From positions 1 to 58,397 of the forward strand of contig JAIORE010000245.1 in NCBI GenBank assembly GCA_021108315.1: 58,397 nt of DNA. The letters run 5' to 3'. The notes below the pieces were generated by a model. The model made no database searches. It was not told the DNA's origin and saw only the letters and a list, made by a program, of their open reading frames with translations. Positions 29,980-38,824 of this stretch are shown here, piece by piece. The DNA is from Candidatus Cloacimonadota bacterium. Its GTDB lineage: Bacteria; Cloacimonadota; Cloacimonadia; Cloacimonadales; TCS61. A program made the translations under genes and the position numbers. Position 1 is the stretch's first letter. Each line of letters opens with the position of its first letter.

Positions 29980-30912
29980 ATGGATAAAAATAGAACAACC
30001 AGCAAGGTTCAAGAACTTACATTTGAGATGAAAGTTAAAGATGTAATGAAAAGAAATATCGCAACTGTAAATCCAACAATGTCAGTGGGATCATTAAGAG
30101 ATATTTTACAAAAAAAGAGGATTTCCGGAGTTCCGGTAGTAAATGATGACAAACTTGTTGGTATCATTAGTATCGAAGATTTTATTAAATGCATAGAACA
30201 GAGAGACATAAATGCTTTAATAGAAGATAAAATGACAACAAAATTAGTAACTCTCTTTGCCGATGAATCACTTGTGTATGCTGTTTTGAAATTTGAGGAA
30301 TATGGGTTTGGTCGTTTTCCGGTTATTTCGAGAAAAGATAAAAAACTCGTAGGCATTATTACAAAAAGTGATATTCTCAGAGGGGTTCTCAATAAATTAG
30401 AAACTGTTTATCATGATGAAGAAGAGCGTAGATACAGAGCAAGTCACATTTTTAATGATATTGTTGCAGATGATGTCTTCTTAAAATTTCAATATTATGT
30501 AGAAGGAAAAAATTTTGATAAAGCTGGAGAAGCTGCTACCGGACTAAAGAAAACACTTTATAGACTTGGTCTCTCTCCGGAAATTGTACGTAGAGCTTCA
30601 ATTTCAACTTATGAAGCGGAAATAAATATTGTTGCTTATACCGAGGGTGGGAAAATTACAGCTTACCTTGAACCTCATCAAATTAGGATTGTTTTCACAG
30701 ATAAAGGACCAGGTATTCCTGATGTTGAAAAAGCAATGATATCCGGTTTTTCCACTGCTCCCGGATGGGTTAGAGAATTGGGATTCGGAGCTGGAATGGG
30801 ACTTCCCAATATAAAAAAATTCACCGATGAAATGACTCTGACATCATCAATTGAAAAGGGAACTCATTTAGAAACAATTATTAAACTCAGTGATTATCGT
30901 AATGGAGAGTAA
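29980..30912 (+). CDS. CBS-pair plus HATPase_c (anti-sigma/kinase-like) protein
   Basis: 310 aa; two CBS repeats and 'IRIVFTDKGPGIPDVEKAM...GFGAGMGLPNIKKFTDEM'. Confidence 0.85.
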   Translation: MDKNRTTSKVQELTFEMKVKDVMKRNIATVNPTMSVGSLRDILQKKRISGVPVVNDDKLVGIISIEDFIKCIEQRDINALIEDKMTTKLVTLFADESLVYAVLKFEEYGFGRFPVISRKDKKLVGIITKSDILRGVLNKLETVYHDEEERRYRASHIFNDIVADDVFLKFQYYVEGKNFDKAGEAATGLKKTLYRLGLSPEIVRRASISTYEAEINIVAYTEGGKITAYLEPHQIRIVFTDKGPGIPDVEKAMISGFSTAPGWVRELGFGAGMGLPNIKKFTDEMTLTSSIEKGTHLETIIKLSDYRNGE

Positions 30913-31246
30913 TAGAAAAGAGAATATATCTAAACGTCTTATCCTTTTTTGTGGGGCTGATTGTAGTAATTGCGATACCTACAAACGTTTTCTGGATGGG
31001 GATGAGAGTGCATTGTTTAATCCTGATACTAAATATCACTGTTGTTGGCTTCCTCAGAATTATCCAAAGGGCAGGGATTGTCCGATTAGAATATGTTGCG
31101 AAAAGAAAGGTATACTGTTTTGTGGAGAATGTGACCAATTTGAGAAATGTCTCAGGATGAAAGAATTCTACGCAAAGCCTAATTATGACGAACTGAGAAG
31201 AAGAATGCTTCAGGAAGTTGCGAAAAGAAGAAAAGAGGAAAAATGA
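30902..31246 (+). CDS. Cys-rich DUF3795-like protein
   Basis: 'LFCGADCSNCDTYKRFLDGD...CPIRICCEKKGILFCGECDQFEKC'. Confidence 0.65.
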   Translation: MESNRKENISKRLILFCGADCSNCDTYKRFLDGDESALFNPDTKYHCCWLPQNYPKGRDCPIRICCEKKGILFCGECDQFEKCLRMKEFYAKPNYDELRRRMLQEVAKRRKEEK

Positions 31247-31587
31247 TTAATCTGAAAGATCTTGTAGAAAAACTCAATTTAAAAGTCGTTTCCGGAGAAG
31301 TTGATAGAAACGTAAGCGGTGGTTATTCGAGTGATCTGCTTAGTGATGTCATTGCAAATGCTCAAAAAGATGATCTCTGGATTACTTTACAAATTCATAT
31401 TAATATCGTAGCAGTGGCAAATCTACAGGAACTTGCCGGAATTATTCTTGTAAATGGACGTGAGCCGGAAGAAGCAACTTTGAAGAAAGCAATAAAGGAA
31501 AATATCCCAATTTTATTAACAGATTTACCAACTTTTGAAATTGTAGGAAAGCTTTATGAACTGGGAATACACGGGAATGAGAGATAA
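31243..31587 (+). CDS. DRTGG-domain protein
   Basis: 114 aa, paralogous in pattern to 29615-29977 (GGYSSDLLSDVIANAQKDDLWITLQIHINIVAVANL). Confidence 0.75.
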   Translation: MINLKDLVEKLNLKVVSGEVDRNVSGGYSSDLLSDVIANAQKDDLWITLQIHINIVAVANLQELAGIILVNGREPEEATLKKAIKENIPILLTDLPTFEIVGKLYELGIHGNER

Positions 31588-31727
31588 AAAAGGGAAGAAT
31601 GGAGAAAGGGAGAAAAGGAAACCTTGAAAACGGCTTCTACCAGAGGATTTCTTTAATTATAGCCTTTTTAATGGTTGACGAGAGAAAGGAAAATAATAGG
31701 AATAAAATAAATTGAGGTTCATACTGA

Positions 31728-32471
31728 GTGCTCAAAAAAATCAAAGCGGATTTACATATTCATACCTGCCTTTCTCCTTGTGGAGATATGGAAATGATTC
31801 CAACTTTGATTGTCAAAAAAGCAAAATCCAAAGGATTGGATATGATTGGGATTTGTGATCATAATTCATCTGAAAATGTAATTGCCATAAAAAAAGCGGG
31901 AGAGAAAAGTAATTTGAAAGTTTTAGGTGGAATGGAAGTTACCTCAAAAGAAGAGGTACATATTCTGGCACTATTTGATAATGATAAAGATTTAAGTAAA
32001 CTTCAGAAAATTGTTTATAAAAACCTGAAAGGTGAAAATGACGAAGAACTTTTCGGATACCAATTAGTAGTAAATGAGCAGGATGAAATTATTGATCTTA
32101 ACAAAAAAATGTTAATTGGGGCAACCGATTTGACAGTTGATGAAATAGTCGAGTTTATCCACTCTTTGAATGGACTTGCAATTGCCTCGCATGTTGATCG
32201 CGAAAGATTTAGCCTAATCGGGCAACTGGGTTTTGTCCCGGAAGGATTGGAATTGGATGGAATGGAATTATCACCAAGGTATATTTCCGAAAAGAAAAAA
32301 CTTGATTTCCCAATGGCATCCGGCTTTCCGCTTGTCACTTTTTCCGATGCTCATTATCCAAATGATATAGGCAAAACTTCGACCACATTTCTACTTGATG
32401 AGATGACAGTAGTAGAATTGAAAAAGGCATTAAAAAACAGAGATGGAAGATCTATCCTTACATATTCTTGA
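31728..32471 (+). CDS. PHP-domain metal-dependent phosphoesterase
   Basis: 247 aa, GTG start; 'ADLHIHTCLSPCGDMEMIP', 'ICDHNSSEN', 'FSDAHYPNDIG'. Confidence 0.9.
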   Translation: MLKKIKADLHIHTCLSPCGDMEMIPTLIVKKAKSKGLDMIGICDHNSSENVIAIKKAGEKSNLKVLGGMEVTSKEEVHILALFDNDKDLSKLQKIVYKNLKGENDEELFGYQLVVNEQDEIIDLNKKMLIGATDLTVDEIVEFIHSLNGLAIASHVDRERFSLIGQLGFVPEGLELDGMELSPRYISEKKKLDFPMASGFPLVTFSDAHYPNDIGKTSTTFLLDEMTVVELKKALKNRDGRSILTYS

Positions 32472-32892
32472 TGTAGTTGAGAATTCGATTGCAGCAAATG
32501 CTTCCAAAATTGAAATAAAAATTGTAGAAAAGATAAGCAAAGATATACTTATCATTGAGATAAAGGATAATGGCAGAGGAATGAACGAGGAAACTATGAA
32601 TAATGTGCTTGATCCGTTCTATACAACCAGAACAACCCGAAGAGTGGGAATGGGACTTTCTCTTCTGGCTCAAGCTGCAGAAGAGAGTAATGGAGATTTT
32701 GAGATAAATTCTAAAATTGGAATAGGCACTGAGGTTAAGGCGAGTTTTCAATTTAGTCATATAGATCGTAAACCTATCGGAGATATGAAAAGTACAATCG
32801 TTACTCTGATGATTTCTCATCCTGAAATAAATTTTATTTATGAACATGAGGATGAAGAAAGTAGTTATGTTCTGGATTCTAATGATATATAA
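32443..32892 (+). CDS. HATPase_c ATP-binding protein
   Basis: 149 aa; 'ENSIAANASKIEIKI', 'DNGRGMNEETMNNVLDPFYTTRTTRRVGMGLSLL'. Confidence 0.85.
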   Translation: MEDLSLHILDVVENSIAANASKIEIKIVEKISKDILIIEIKDNGRGMNEETMNNVLDPFYTTRTTRRVGMGLSLLAQAAEESNGDFEINSKIGIGTEVKASFQFSHIDRKPIGDMKSTIVTLMISHPEINFIYEHEDEESSYVLDSNDI

Positions 32893-32910
32893 GGAGAATA
32901 GTAACAGGAA

Positions 32911-33093
32911 AATTCCAAATGACAAAACACAAACTACAAATAAATAACAATGAAGAGAAAATTCAAATTCAAAACAAATAAGAACCTCAGCTTGTTTGTT
33001 ATTTTGATTTTATTTTTTTGTTTTTTGTAATTTTTTATGTTTCGTTTATTATCTTGATATTGATATTTGAGATTTGTTATTTGTAATTTTAAG
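32911..33093. repeat. Long flanking repeat, left copy
   Basis: 'AATTCCAAATGACAA...AAATAACAATGAA...TTCAAATTCAAAACAAATAAGAACCTCAGCTTGTTTGTT...TTTTATGTTTCGTT...TTGATATTGATATTTGA', matches 33481-33680. Confidence 0.85.
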
Positions 33094-33102
33094 GCAATAG
33101 CT

Positions 33103-33471
33103 ATGGATAGTATAAAGAATTCTAAAAAAATATATGATTTAGAGGAGAGAACATTTCAGTTTAGTAAAAATCTTAGATTGTTTATTAAAACTCTTCCGAA
33201 TACTATCGCCAATATGGAAGATGGGAAACAAGTAATCCGGTCTTCTGGTTCTGTGGGTGCAAATTATAGGGAAGCCAATGAAGCTTTGAGTAAAAAAGAT
33301 TTTGTAATGAGAATAAAGATTAGTCGTAAAGAAGCAAAAGAAAGTAATTATTGGTTGAGGTTGATTAATGAAACAAATAATTTGAAAAATGCTGATGATG
33401 CTTTGTATTTAATTCAAGAAGCAAATGAATTGAAAAAGATATTATCAACAATTTTGGAAAAATCAAAGTAA
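33103..33471 (+). CDS. Four-helix-bundle protein (23S rRNA intervening-sequence protein family)
   Basis: 'YDLEERTFQFSKNLRLFIKTLPNTIANMEDGKQVIRSSGSVGANYREANEALSKKDFVMRIKISRKEAKESNYWLRLI'. Confidence 0.85.
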   Translation: MDSIKNSKKIYDLEERTFQFSKNLRLFIKTLPNTIANMEDGKQVIRSSGSVGANYREANEALSKKDFVMRIKISRKEAKESNYWLRLINETNNLKNADDALYLIQEANELKKILSTILEKSK

Positions 33472-33480
33472 AAAGGCATA

Positions 33481-33680
33481 AATTCCAAATGACAAGCACC
33501 AAAAATCAAATAAATAACAATGAAAAAAATTTCAAATTCAAAACAAATAAGAACCTCAGCTTGTTTGTTTTTTTGATTTTAATTTTTTGTTTTTTGTAGT
33601 TTTTTATGTTTCGTTCGGTATTTTGATATTGATATTTGAAATTTATTTGTTTTTTGTTATTTGTTTTTTGGAATTTTAAA
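33481..33680. repeat. Long flanking repeat, right copy
   Basis: See 32911-33093; ends TTGTTATTTGTTTTTTGGAATT, the imperfect reverse complement of its start AATTCCAAATGACAA. Confidence 0.85.
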
Positions 33681-33696
33681 AAAAGAAGGTATAAAT

Positions 33697-36600
33697 ATGG
33701 TAAATTTAACTATTAATGGAATGGAATTAGAAGTAGAAGAAGATTTAACGATTCTTCAAGTGGCAGAAAAGAACGGTATTAAGATACCAACTTTATGTTA
33801 TAATAAAGCTTTACCATCTTATGGAGCATGTCGTTTGTGTCTTGTCGAAATAAGTCAAAAAAACGGAAGAACATCAATTCAAACTTCTTGTACTTATCCT
33901 GTTCAGGAAGGTCTTATTGTCAAAACAGATACGGAGCGAGTAATTAAATCACGTAAGATTATGGTTGAATTAATGCTGGCAAAATGCCCTGAATCAGAAG
34001 TATTGCAAAATCTTGCCAAAGAAATGGAAGTATGTAAACCAAGGATTGAGCTTAAAAATGATGACTGTGTTCTCTGCGGATTATGTGTACGAATGTGTGA
34101 AAGCAGGATGGGTAGAGGAGCGATCGGTTTTGCGAATCGAGGGATTAAGCGTGTAGTTGTAGCAGCTTTTGATAATCAATCGGAAGATTGCCAAACCTGC
34201 GGGGCTTGTGATTATATTTGTCCTACTCAAAAAGGAATTAAATTTAATAAAATCACCGAAAATAAAGTAATTCCAATTCTTTCTAAATTTGATGAAGGAT
34301 TAGTTAGAAGATCTGCGATTTATATACCTTTTCCGCAAGCAGTTCCCAATTTTGCTAAAATTGATCCGGAGTTTTGTGTACAACTTAATACCGGTGAATG
34401 CAAAATTTGTACGGAATACTGCGATGCCGAAGCTATTAATTTTGATCATAAAGAAGAAACTCTTAATTTGGATGTCGGCTCAGTCATTATTGCGAATGGA
34501 GCAGATAAATTTGATCCAACTCCTATGCATGAATACGGATTCGGTAGATTCCCTAATGTACTTACGAGTATTCAATTTGAAAGAATATTAGCTGCTTCCG
34601 GTCCGTATGAAGGTCATTTACAACGACCGGTAGATGGAAAAGTTCCTGTAAAAATTGCCTGGATTCAATGTGTCGGTTCTAGAACAGAACATTCTCATAT
34701 GCCATATTGCTCTTCTGTATGTTGTATGTATGCTATGAAAGAAGCAATTATTGCCAAAGAACATGTTCCAACCGTTGAACCAACAATATTTTTTATGGAT
34801 CTTCGGGCACATGGAAAAGATTTTGATAAATATTATGATAAAGCCAAAGCAGCTGGAATCAAATTTAAACGTTCCAGAATAGGAAAAATCAAAGAAATCC
34901 CTGAGACTGGAAATCTTGAATTGTATCAAGTGAAAGAGAATGGAGATTTTGTCATAGAAGAATTTGAAATGGTTGTTTTATCGGTTGGTTTACTTCCTCC
35001 CAAAGATATTATTAAACTATCGGATAGTTTGGGAGTTCGCTTAAACGAACATAATTTTATTGAACATCTCGGAATTTCACAGATTGAAACAACACGTCCC
35101 GGTGTATTTGTTTGTGGACCAGCTGTTTCACCAAAAGATATTCCGGAAACTGTTACCCAAGCATCCGGAGCTGCTACAGAGGCAGCAGAATTGCTATCTG
35201 AAGTGAGAGGAACTGAAATTACCGACAAAGTATATCCCGAAGAGCGAACAGTTGCTGGCTTAAAACCTCGAATCGGTGTATTTGTATGTCACTGCGGAAT
35301 AAATATTGGAAGTGTGGTAAATGTTCCAAGTTCCGTAGAATTTGCCTTAACATTGCCTAATGTGGTTTATGCCGGAGAAAATATATTTACCTGTTCACAG
35401 GATACTCAGCAGCTTATGAAAGAGATCATTGTTGAGCACAAGCTGAATCGAGTAGTTGTAGCATCTTGTTCTCCCAGTACTCATGAACCTCTGTTTCAAG
35501 AAACTTTGCGAGAAGCCGGTTTGAACCCATATCTCTTTGAGATGGCAAATATTAGAAATCATTGTAGTTGGGTTCATAGAGATGATCATGCAAAAGCTAC
35601 TGAGAAAGCCAAAACACTAATCAAAATAGCTGTAGGAAAATCTAGGTTACAAGAACCATTGCATTCGATTTCTTTGGATGTTACTCAAAAAGGTCTCGTC
35701 ATCGGTGGTGGACTTGCTGGAATTACAGCAGCTTTATCTATTGCAAATCAAGGATTTGAAGTTGCGTTAGTTGAAAGAGAGGACAAGCTGGGTGGAAATT
35801 TAAATAGTTTATCATATACTTTGGATGGTATCAAAGTAGCTGATTTTTTACAAGATCTGAAAGATCAAATTGATGATAATCCATTGGTAAAGGTTTATCT
35901 AAATTCTAAAATTAAAGGTATTGATGGTTATATCGGAAACTTCAAAACAAAAATTGAACATAAAGAAGAAATAGAAGAATTTGAACATGGAATTATTATA
36001 ATTGCTACAGGAGCAAAAGCTTTTGAACCGACAGAATATTTTTATGGAAAATGCAAAAAAATTATCACACAGCATGAACTTGAGCAGGAGTTGGAGGAGA
36101 AAGAAAAAGAATATGCAAAGCTGAAAAATGTAGCTTTTATTCAATGCGTCGGTTCTCGTGATGAAGAACATCCTTATTGTTCTAGAATTTGTTGTTCTCA
36201 GGCTATGAAAAATGCGATGAGATTGAAAAAACTCAATCCTAAAATGAATGTAACCGTTTTATATCGTGATATCAGAACTTATGGTTTCTATGAAAAATAT
36301 TATCAACAAGCCAGAGAAATGGGAATTTTATTTATACGATACAATGAAGAAGAAAAACCGGTTGTAACTCTGGACAGTAAAATGCAAGTTCTCGGTGAAA
36401 CCGGACTATTGATAAAAACAAAAGATTATGTTTTAGGAACAGAAATAACTCTAAATCCTGAAAAAATTATAATTTCACCGGCAATTATCCCGCAAGATGA
36501 TGTCGAAGTCTTATCTCAAATGTTAAAAATTCCTTTAAATGAAGATAAATTCTTTATGGAAGCCCATGTGAAATTACGTCCGGTAGATTTTTCTGCTGAA

Positions 36601-36963
36601 GGTATTTTCCTCGCTGGTTTAGCCCATTCTCCCAAAGGGATGGAAGATTCAATTTCGCAAGCAAAAGCAGCTGCCGGTAGAGCTTGCTCAATCATCAGCT
36701 CAAAAGAATATATTTCGGAAGCGAATATCGCGGAAGTTGATCTGGATATGTGTGCTGGATGCGGAATGTGTGTTTCTGTGTGCCCTTACGGTGCTCCAGA
36801 GCTTTTCTGGATGAATGAAAAAGAATATGCACATGTTAATTCAGGGCTTTGTAAAGGTTGTGGAAGTTGTGCTGCTATCTGTCCTTCCGGAGCAATGCAA
36901 CAACTTGGCTACAAAGAAGAACAAACGCTTGCAATGCTGAATGAAGCACTTGAAGTTTGGTAA
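33697..36963 (+). CDS. NuoG-type [2Fe-2S]/Fe-S N-terminus fused to HdrA-like body
   Basis: N-terminus 'TINGMELEVEEDLTILQVAEKNGIKIPTLCYNKALPSYGACRLCLVEI'; then HdrA sequence without its first FAD segment ('IQCVGSRTEHSHMPYCSSVCCMYAMKEA', 'FVCHCGINIGSVVNV', 'VIGGGLAGITAAL', C-terminal CAGCGMCVSVCP/CKGCGSCAAICP). Confidence 0.9.
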   Translation: MVNLTINGMELEVEEDLTILQVAEKNGIKIPTLCYNKALPSYGACRLCLVEISQKNGRTSIQTSCTYPVQEGLIVKTDTERVIKSRKIMVELMLAKCPESEVLQNLAKEMEVCKPRIELKNDDCVLCGLCVRMCESRMGRGAIGFANRGIKRVVVAAFDNQSEDCQTCGACDYICPTQKGIKFNKITENKVIPILSKFDEGLVRRSAIYIPFPQAVPNFAKIDPEFCVQLNTGECKICTEYCDAEAINFDHKEETLNLDVGSVIIANGADKFDPTPMHEYGFGRFPNVLTSIQFERILAASGPYEGHLQRPVDGKVPVKIAWIQCVGSRTEHSHMPYCSSVCCMYAMKEAIIAKEHVPTVEPTIFFMDLRAHGKDFDKYYDKAKAAGIKFKRSRIGKIKEIPETGNLELYQVKENGDFVIEEFEMVVLSVGLLPPKDIIKLSDSLGVRLNEHNFIEHLGISQIETTRPGVFVCGPAVSPKDIPETVTQASGAATEAAELLSEVRGTEITDKVYPEERTVAGLKPRIGVFVCHCGINIGSVVNVPSSVEFALTLPNVVYAGENIFTCSQDTQQLMKEIIVEHKLNRVVVASCSPSTHEPLFQETLREAGLNPYLFEMANIRNHCSWVHRDDHAKATEKAKTLIKIAVGKSRLQEPLHSISLDVTQKGLVIGGGLAGITAALSIANQGFEVALVEREDKLGGNLNSLSYTLDGIKVADFLQDLKDQIDDNPLVKVYLNSKIKGIDGYIGNFKTKIEHKEEIEEFEHGIIIIATGAKAFEPTEYFYGKCKKIITQHELEQELEEKEKEYAKLKNVAFIQCVGSRDEEHPYCSRICCSQAMKNAMRLKKLNPKMNVTVLYRDIRTYGFYEKYYQQAREMGILFIRYNEEEKPVVTLDSKMQVLGETGLLIKTKDYVLGTEITLNPEKIIISPAIIPQDDVEVLSQMLKIPLNEDKFFMEAHVKLRPVDFSAEGIFLAGLAHSPKGMEDSISQAKAAAGRACSIISSKEYISEANIAEVDLDMCAGCGMCVSVCPYGAPELFWMNEKEYAHVNSGLCKGCGSCAAICPSGAMQQLGYKEEQTLAMLNEALEVW

Positions 36964-37093
36964 AAAAAATAAATGAATATCCAATATCGAACACGGAATA
37001 TCCAATGATGAAGAGAAAAAAGAAAAAGAAAAAAGATACTTGATCTCTTTTTCCTTTGTGGTGATATTTTTTTTGTTTGTCACATTGTAATCT

Positions 37094-37126
37094 CGCTCCG
37101 AAATTTGTTTTCGGAGCGTTTTTTTT
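37094..37126 (+). terminator. Terminator downstream of the Hdr/Nuo locus
   Basis: CGCTCCGAAA..TTTTCGGAGCG followed by T8. Confidence 0.8.
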
Positions 37127-37207
37127 AATCCCAATGCATCTCAAATATCAAACAAGTAAATGCATTTTTTTAGTTTTGAATTTGCTTTTTCTTAATTGTT
37201 ATTCACA

Positions 37208-37263
37208 CCGTTGGATATTTACCTTTGCATTTTTCAGAAATTTCATTACTTATTATCCAACGG
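37208..37263. repeat. Inverted repeat (REPIN-like)
   Basis: CCGTTGGATA (37208-37217) / TATCCAACGG (37254-37263). Confidence 0.6.
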
Positions 37264-37349
37264 GGTAAATTTTAGTTTTGTATTTTGGGATTTCATATTA
37301 TTCTTGCAAAATTTCACCATATTTCATTTTTCGGTGATAAGGTGAAATT

Positions 37350-38684
37350 ATGAAACAGTTAGATTATGAAATAATATTAAATTATCTGGAAAATGACAGC
37401 AAGAGTGATCTCAGATCATATTTAATGAATTCTCATCCGGCAGATGTTGCTCAAATAATAAATAACCTTCCATCTGAATATCAATTGAATACTTTCTCAC
37501 TATTAGAAACTGAGATTGCTTCAGACGTCCTATCTGAACTATATGATGAAATTCGGGAGATGATTTTAGAAGAAATTCAGCAGGAAAAGCTGGTTGAGAT
37601 CATTGATGAAATGGAAACTGACGAAGCAACTGATATTCTTAATGAGCTGGAAGATGAAGTTTCAAATGAAGTCCTAAAACATATTGATCAGGAAGATTCA
37701 CAATCTATCAAACAGCTTCTGAACTATGATGAAGAAACAGCCGGTGGATTGATGCAAACTGAGATCATCGCTATCCACGAAAATTGGCAACGAGATCAAA
37801 TGATAGATTATATTAGAGATAATTATCAAGACGTAGAGAACATCCATTATGCTTTTGTAGTTGATGATGAGGAAAAACTGATTGGGATTTTAGAGATGAC
37901 CAGATTGTTGGTTGCCAAATCTCACAAAATGGCTAAAGAACTTATGGATAAGGATGTTATCTCAGCAAAAGTAAATTTGGATCAGGAACTTGTTGCAAAT
38001 ATTTTCCGTAAATATGATATTTATATTTTACCGGTAGTTGATGATGAAAATCATCTTTTGGGAAGGATCACCGTTGATGATATTATTGATGTAATTGACG
38101 ATGAAGCATCGGAAGATGTTTACAAAATGGTCGGATTGGATAATGAGGACAAGGTTTTTACAAGTCCTTTGAGTTCGGTAAAAAAACGTCTTCCCTGGTT
38201 GACATTGAATCTTTTTACAGCTCTTCTGGTTTCATCGGTAGTTGGGATTTTTGAAGAAACTATTGCCCAACTTTCATTTCTCGCTGTCTTAATGCCGATT
38301 GTTGCCGGACTTGGTGGAAATTCAGGAACCCAAACTCTCACGGTGATCACGCGCGGAATTGCAATGGGTGAACTTACAATTCATAATACTTACAAAGCGG
38401 TTTTCAAAGAGATAAGTGTTGGAATTATAAATGGAATTATTGTTGGTTCTTTTGCAATGTTGATTGCTTATTTATTGAGAGGAAACATAATGCTGGGAGT
38501 GGTTTTGGGTAGTGCAATGATCTGTAATATGTTCATAGCTGGATTGAGCGGTTCCTTGATTCCAGTGATAATGAAAAGGATGAAAATTGATCCTGCTTTA
38601 GCTTCTAGTGTGGTGATTACTATGCTTACAGACATTGGTGGATTTGCTTCTTTTTTGGGATTGGCTAGTTGGTTGCTTTTGTGA
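37350..38684 (+). CDS. mgtE: Magnesium transporter
   Basis: 444 aa; MgtE N domain, CBS pair, 'MPIVAGLGGNSGTQTLTVITRGIA', 'DIGGFASFLGLASWLL'. Confidence 0.95.
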   Translation: MKQLDYEIILNYLENDSKSDLRSYLMNSHPADVAQIINNLPSEYQLNTFSLLETEIASDVLSELYDEIREMILEEIQQEKLVEIIDEMETDEATDILNELEDEVSNEVLKHIDQEDSQSIKQLLNYDEETAGGLMQTEIIAIHENWQRDQMIDYIRDNYQDVENIHYAFVVDDEEKLIGILEMTRLLVAKSHKMAKELMDKDVISAKVNLDQELVANIFRKYDIYILPVVDDENHLLGRITVDDIIDVIDDEASEDVYKMVGLDNEDKVFTSPLSSVKKRLPWLTLNLFTALLVSSVVGIFEETIAQLSFLAVLMPIVAGLGGNSGTQTLTVITRGIAMGELTIHNTYKAVFKEISVGIINGIIVGSFAMLIAYLLRGNIMLGVVLGSAMICNMFIAGLSGSLIPVIMKRMKIDPALASSVVITMLTDIGGFASFLGLASWLLL

Positions 38685-38824
38685 TGAGAAAGTTTTCGAT
38701 AAAATAAATTGAGAAATTCATGATTTACATCTAAAATACTCCCAAATAATATAAATTTTTAATTCTATTTTTGGTAATTAATAAATCTTTTTTTCTTATT
38801 TTATCTTCTATTTCCCAATTCAAT

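Noticed and set aside
37200-37349. M-box magnesium riboswitch upstream of mgtE
   Set aside because: Only a simple inverted repeat (CCGTTGGATA/TATCCAACGG) is visible; no M-box conserved core recognised by eye.
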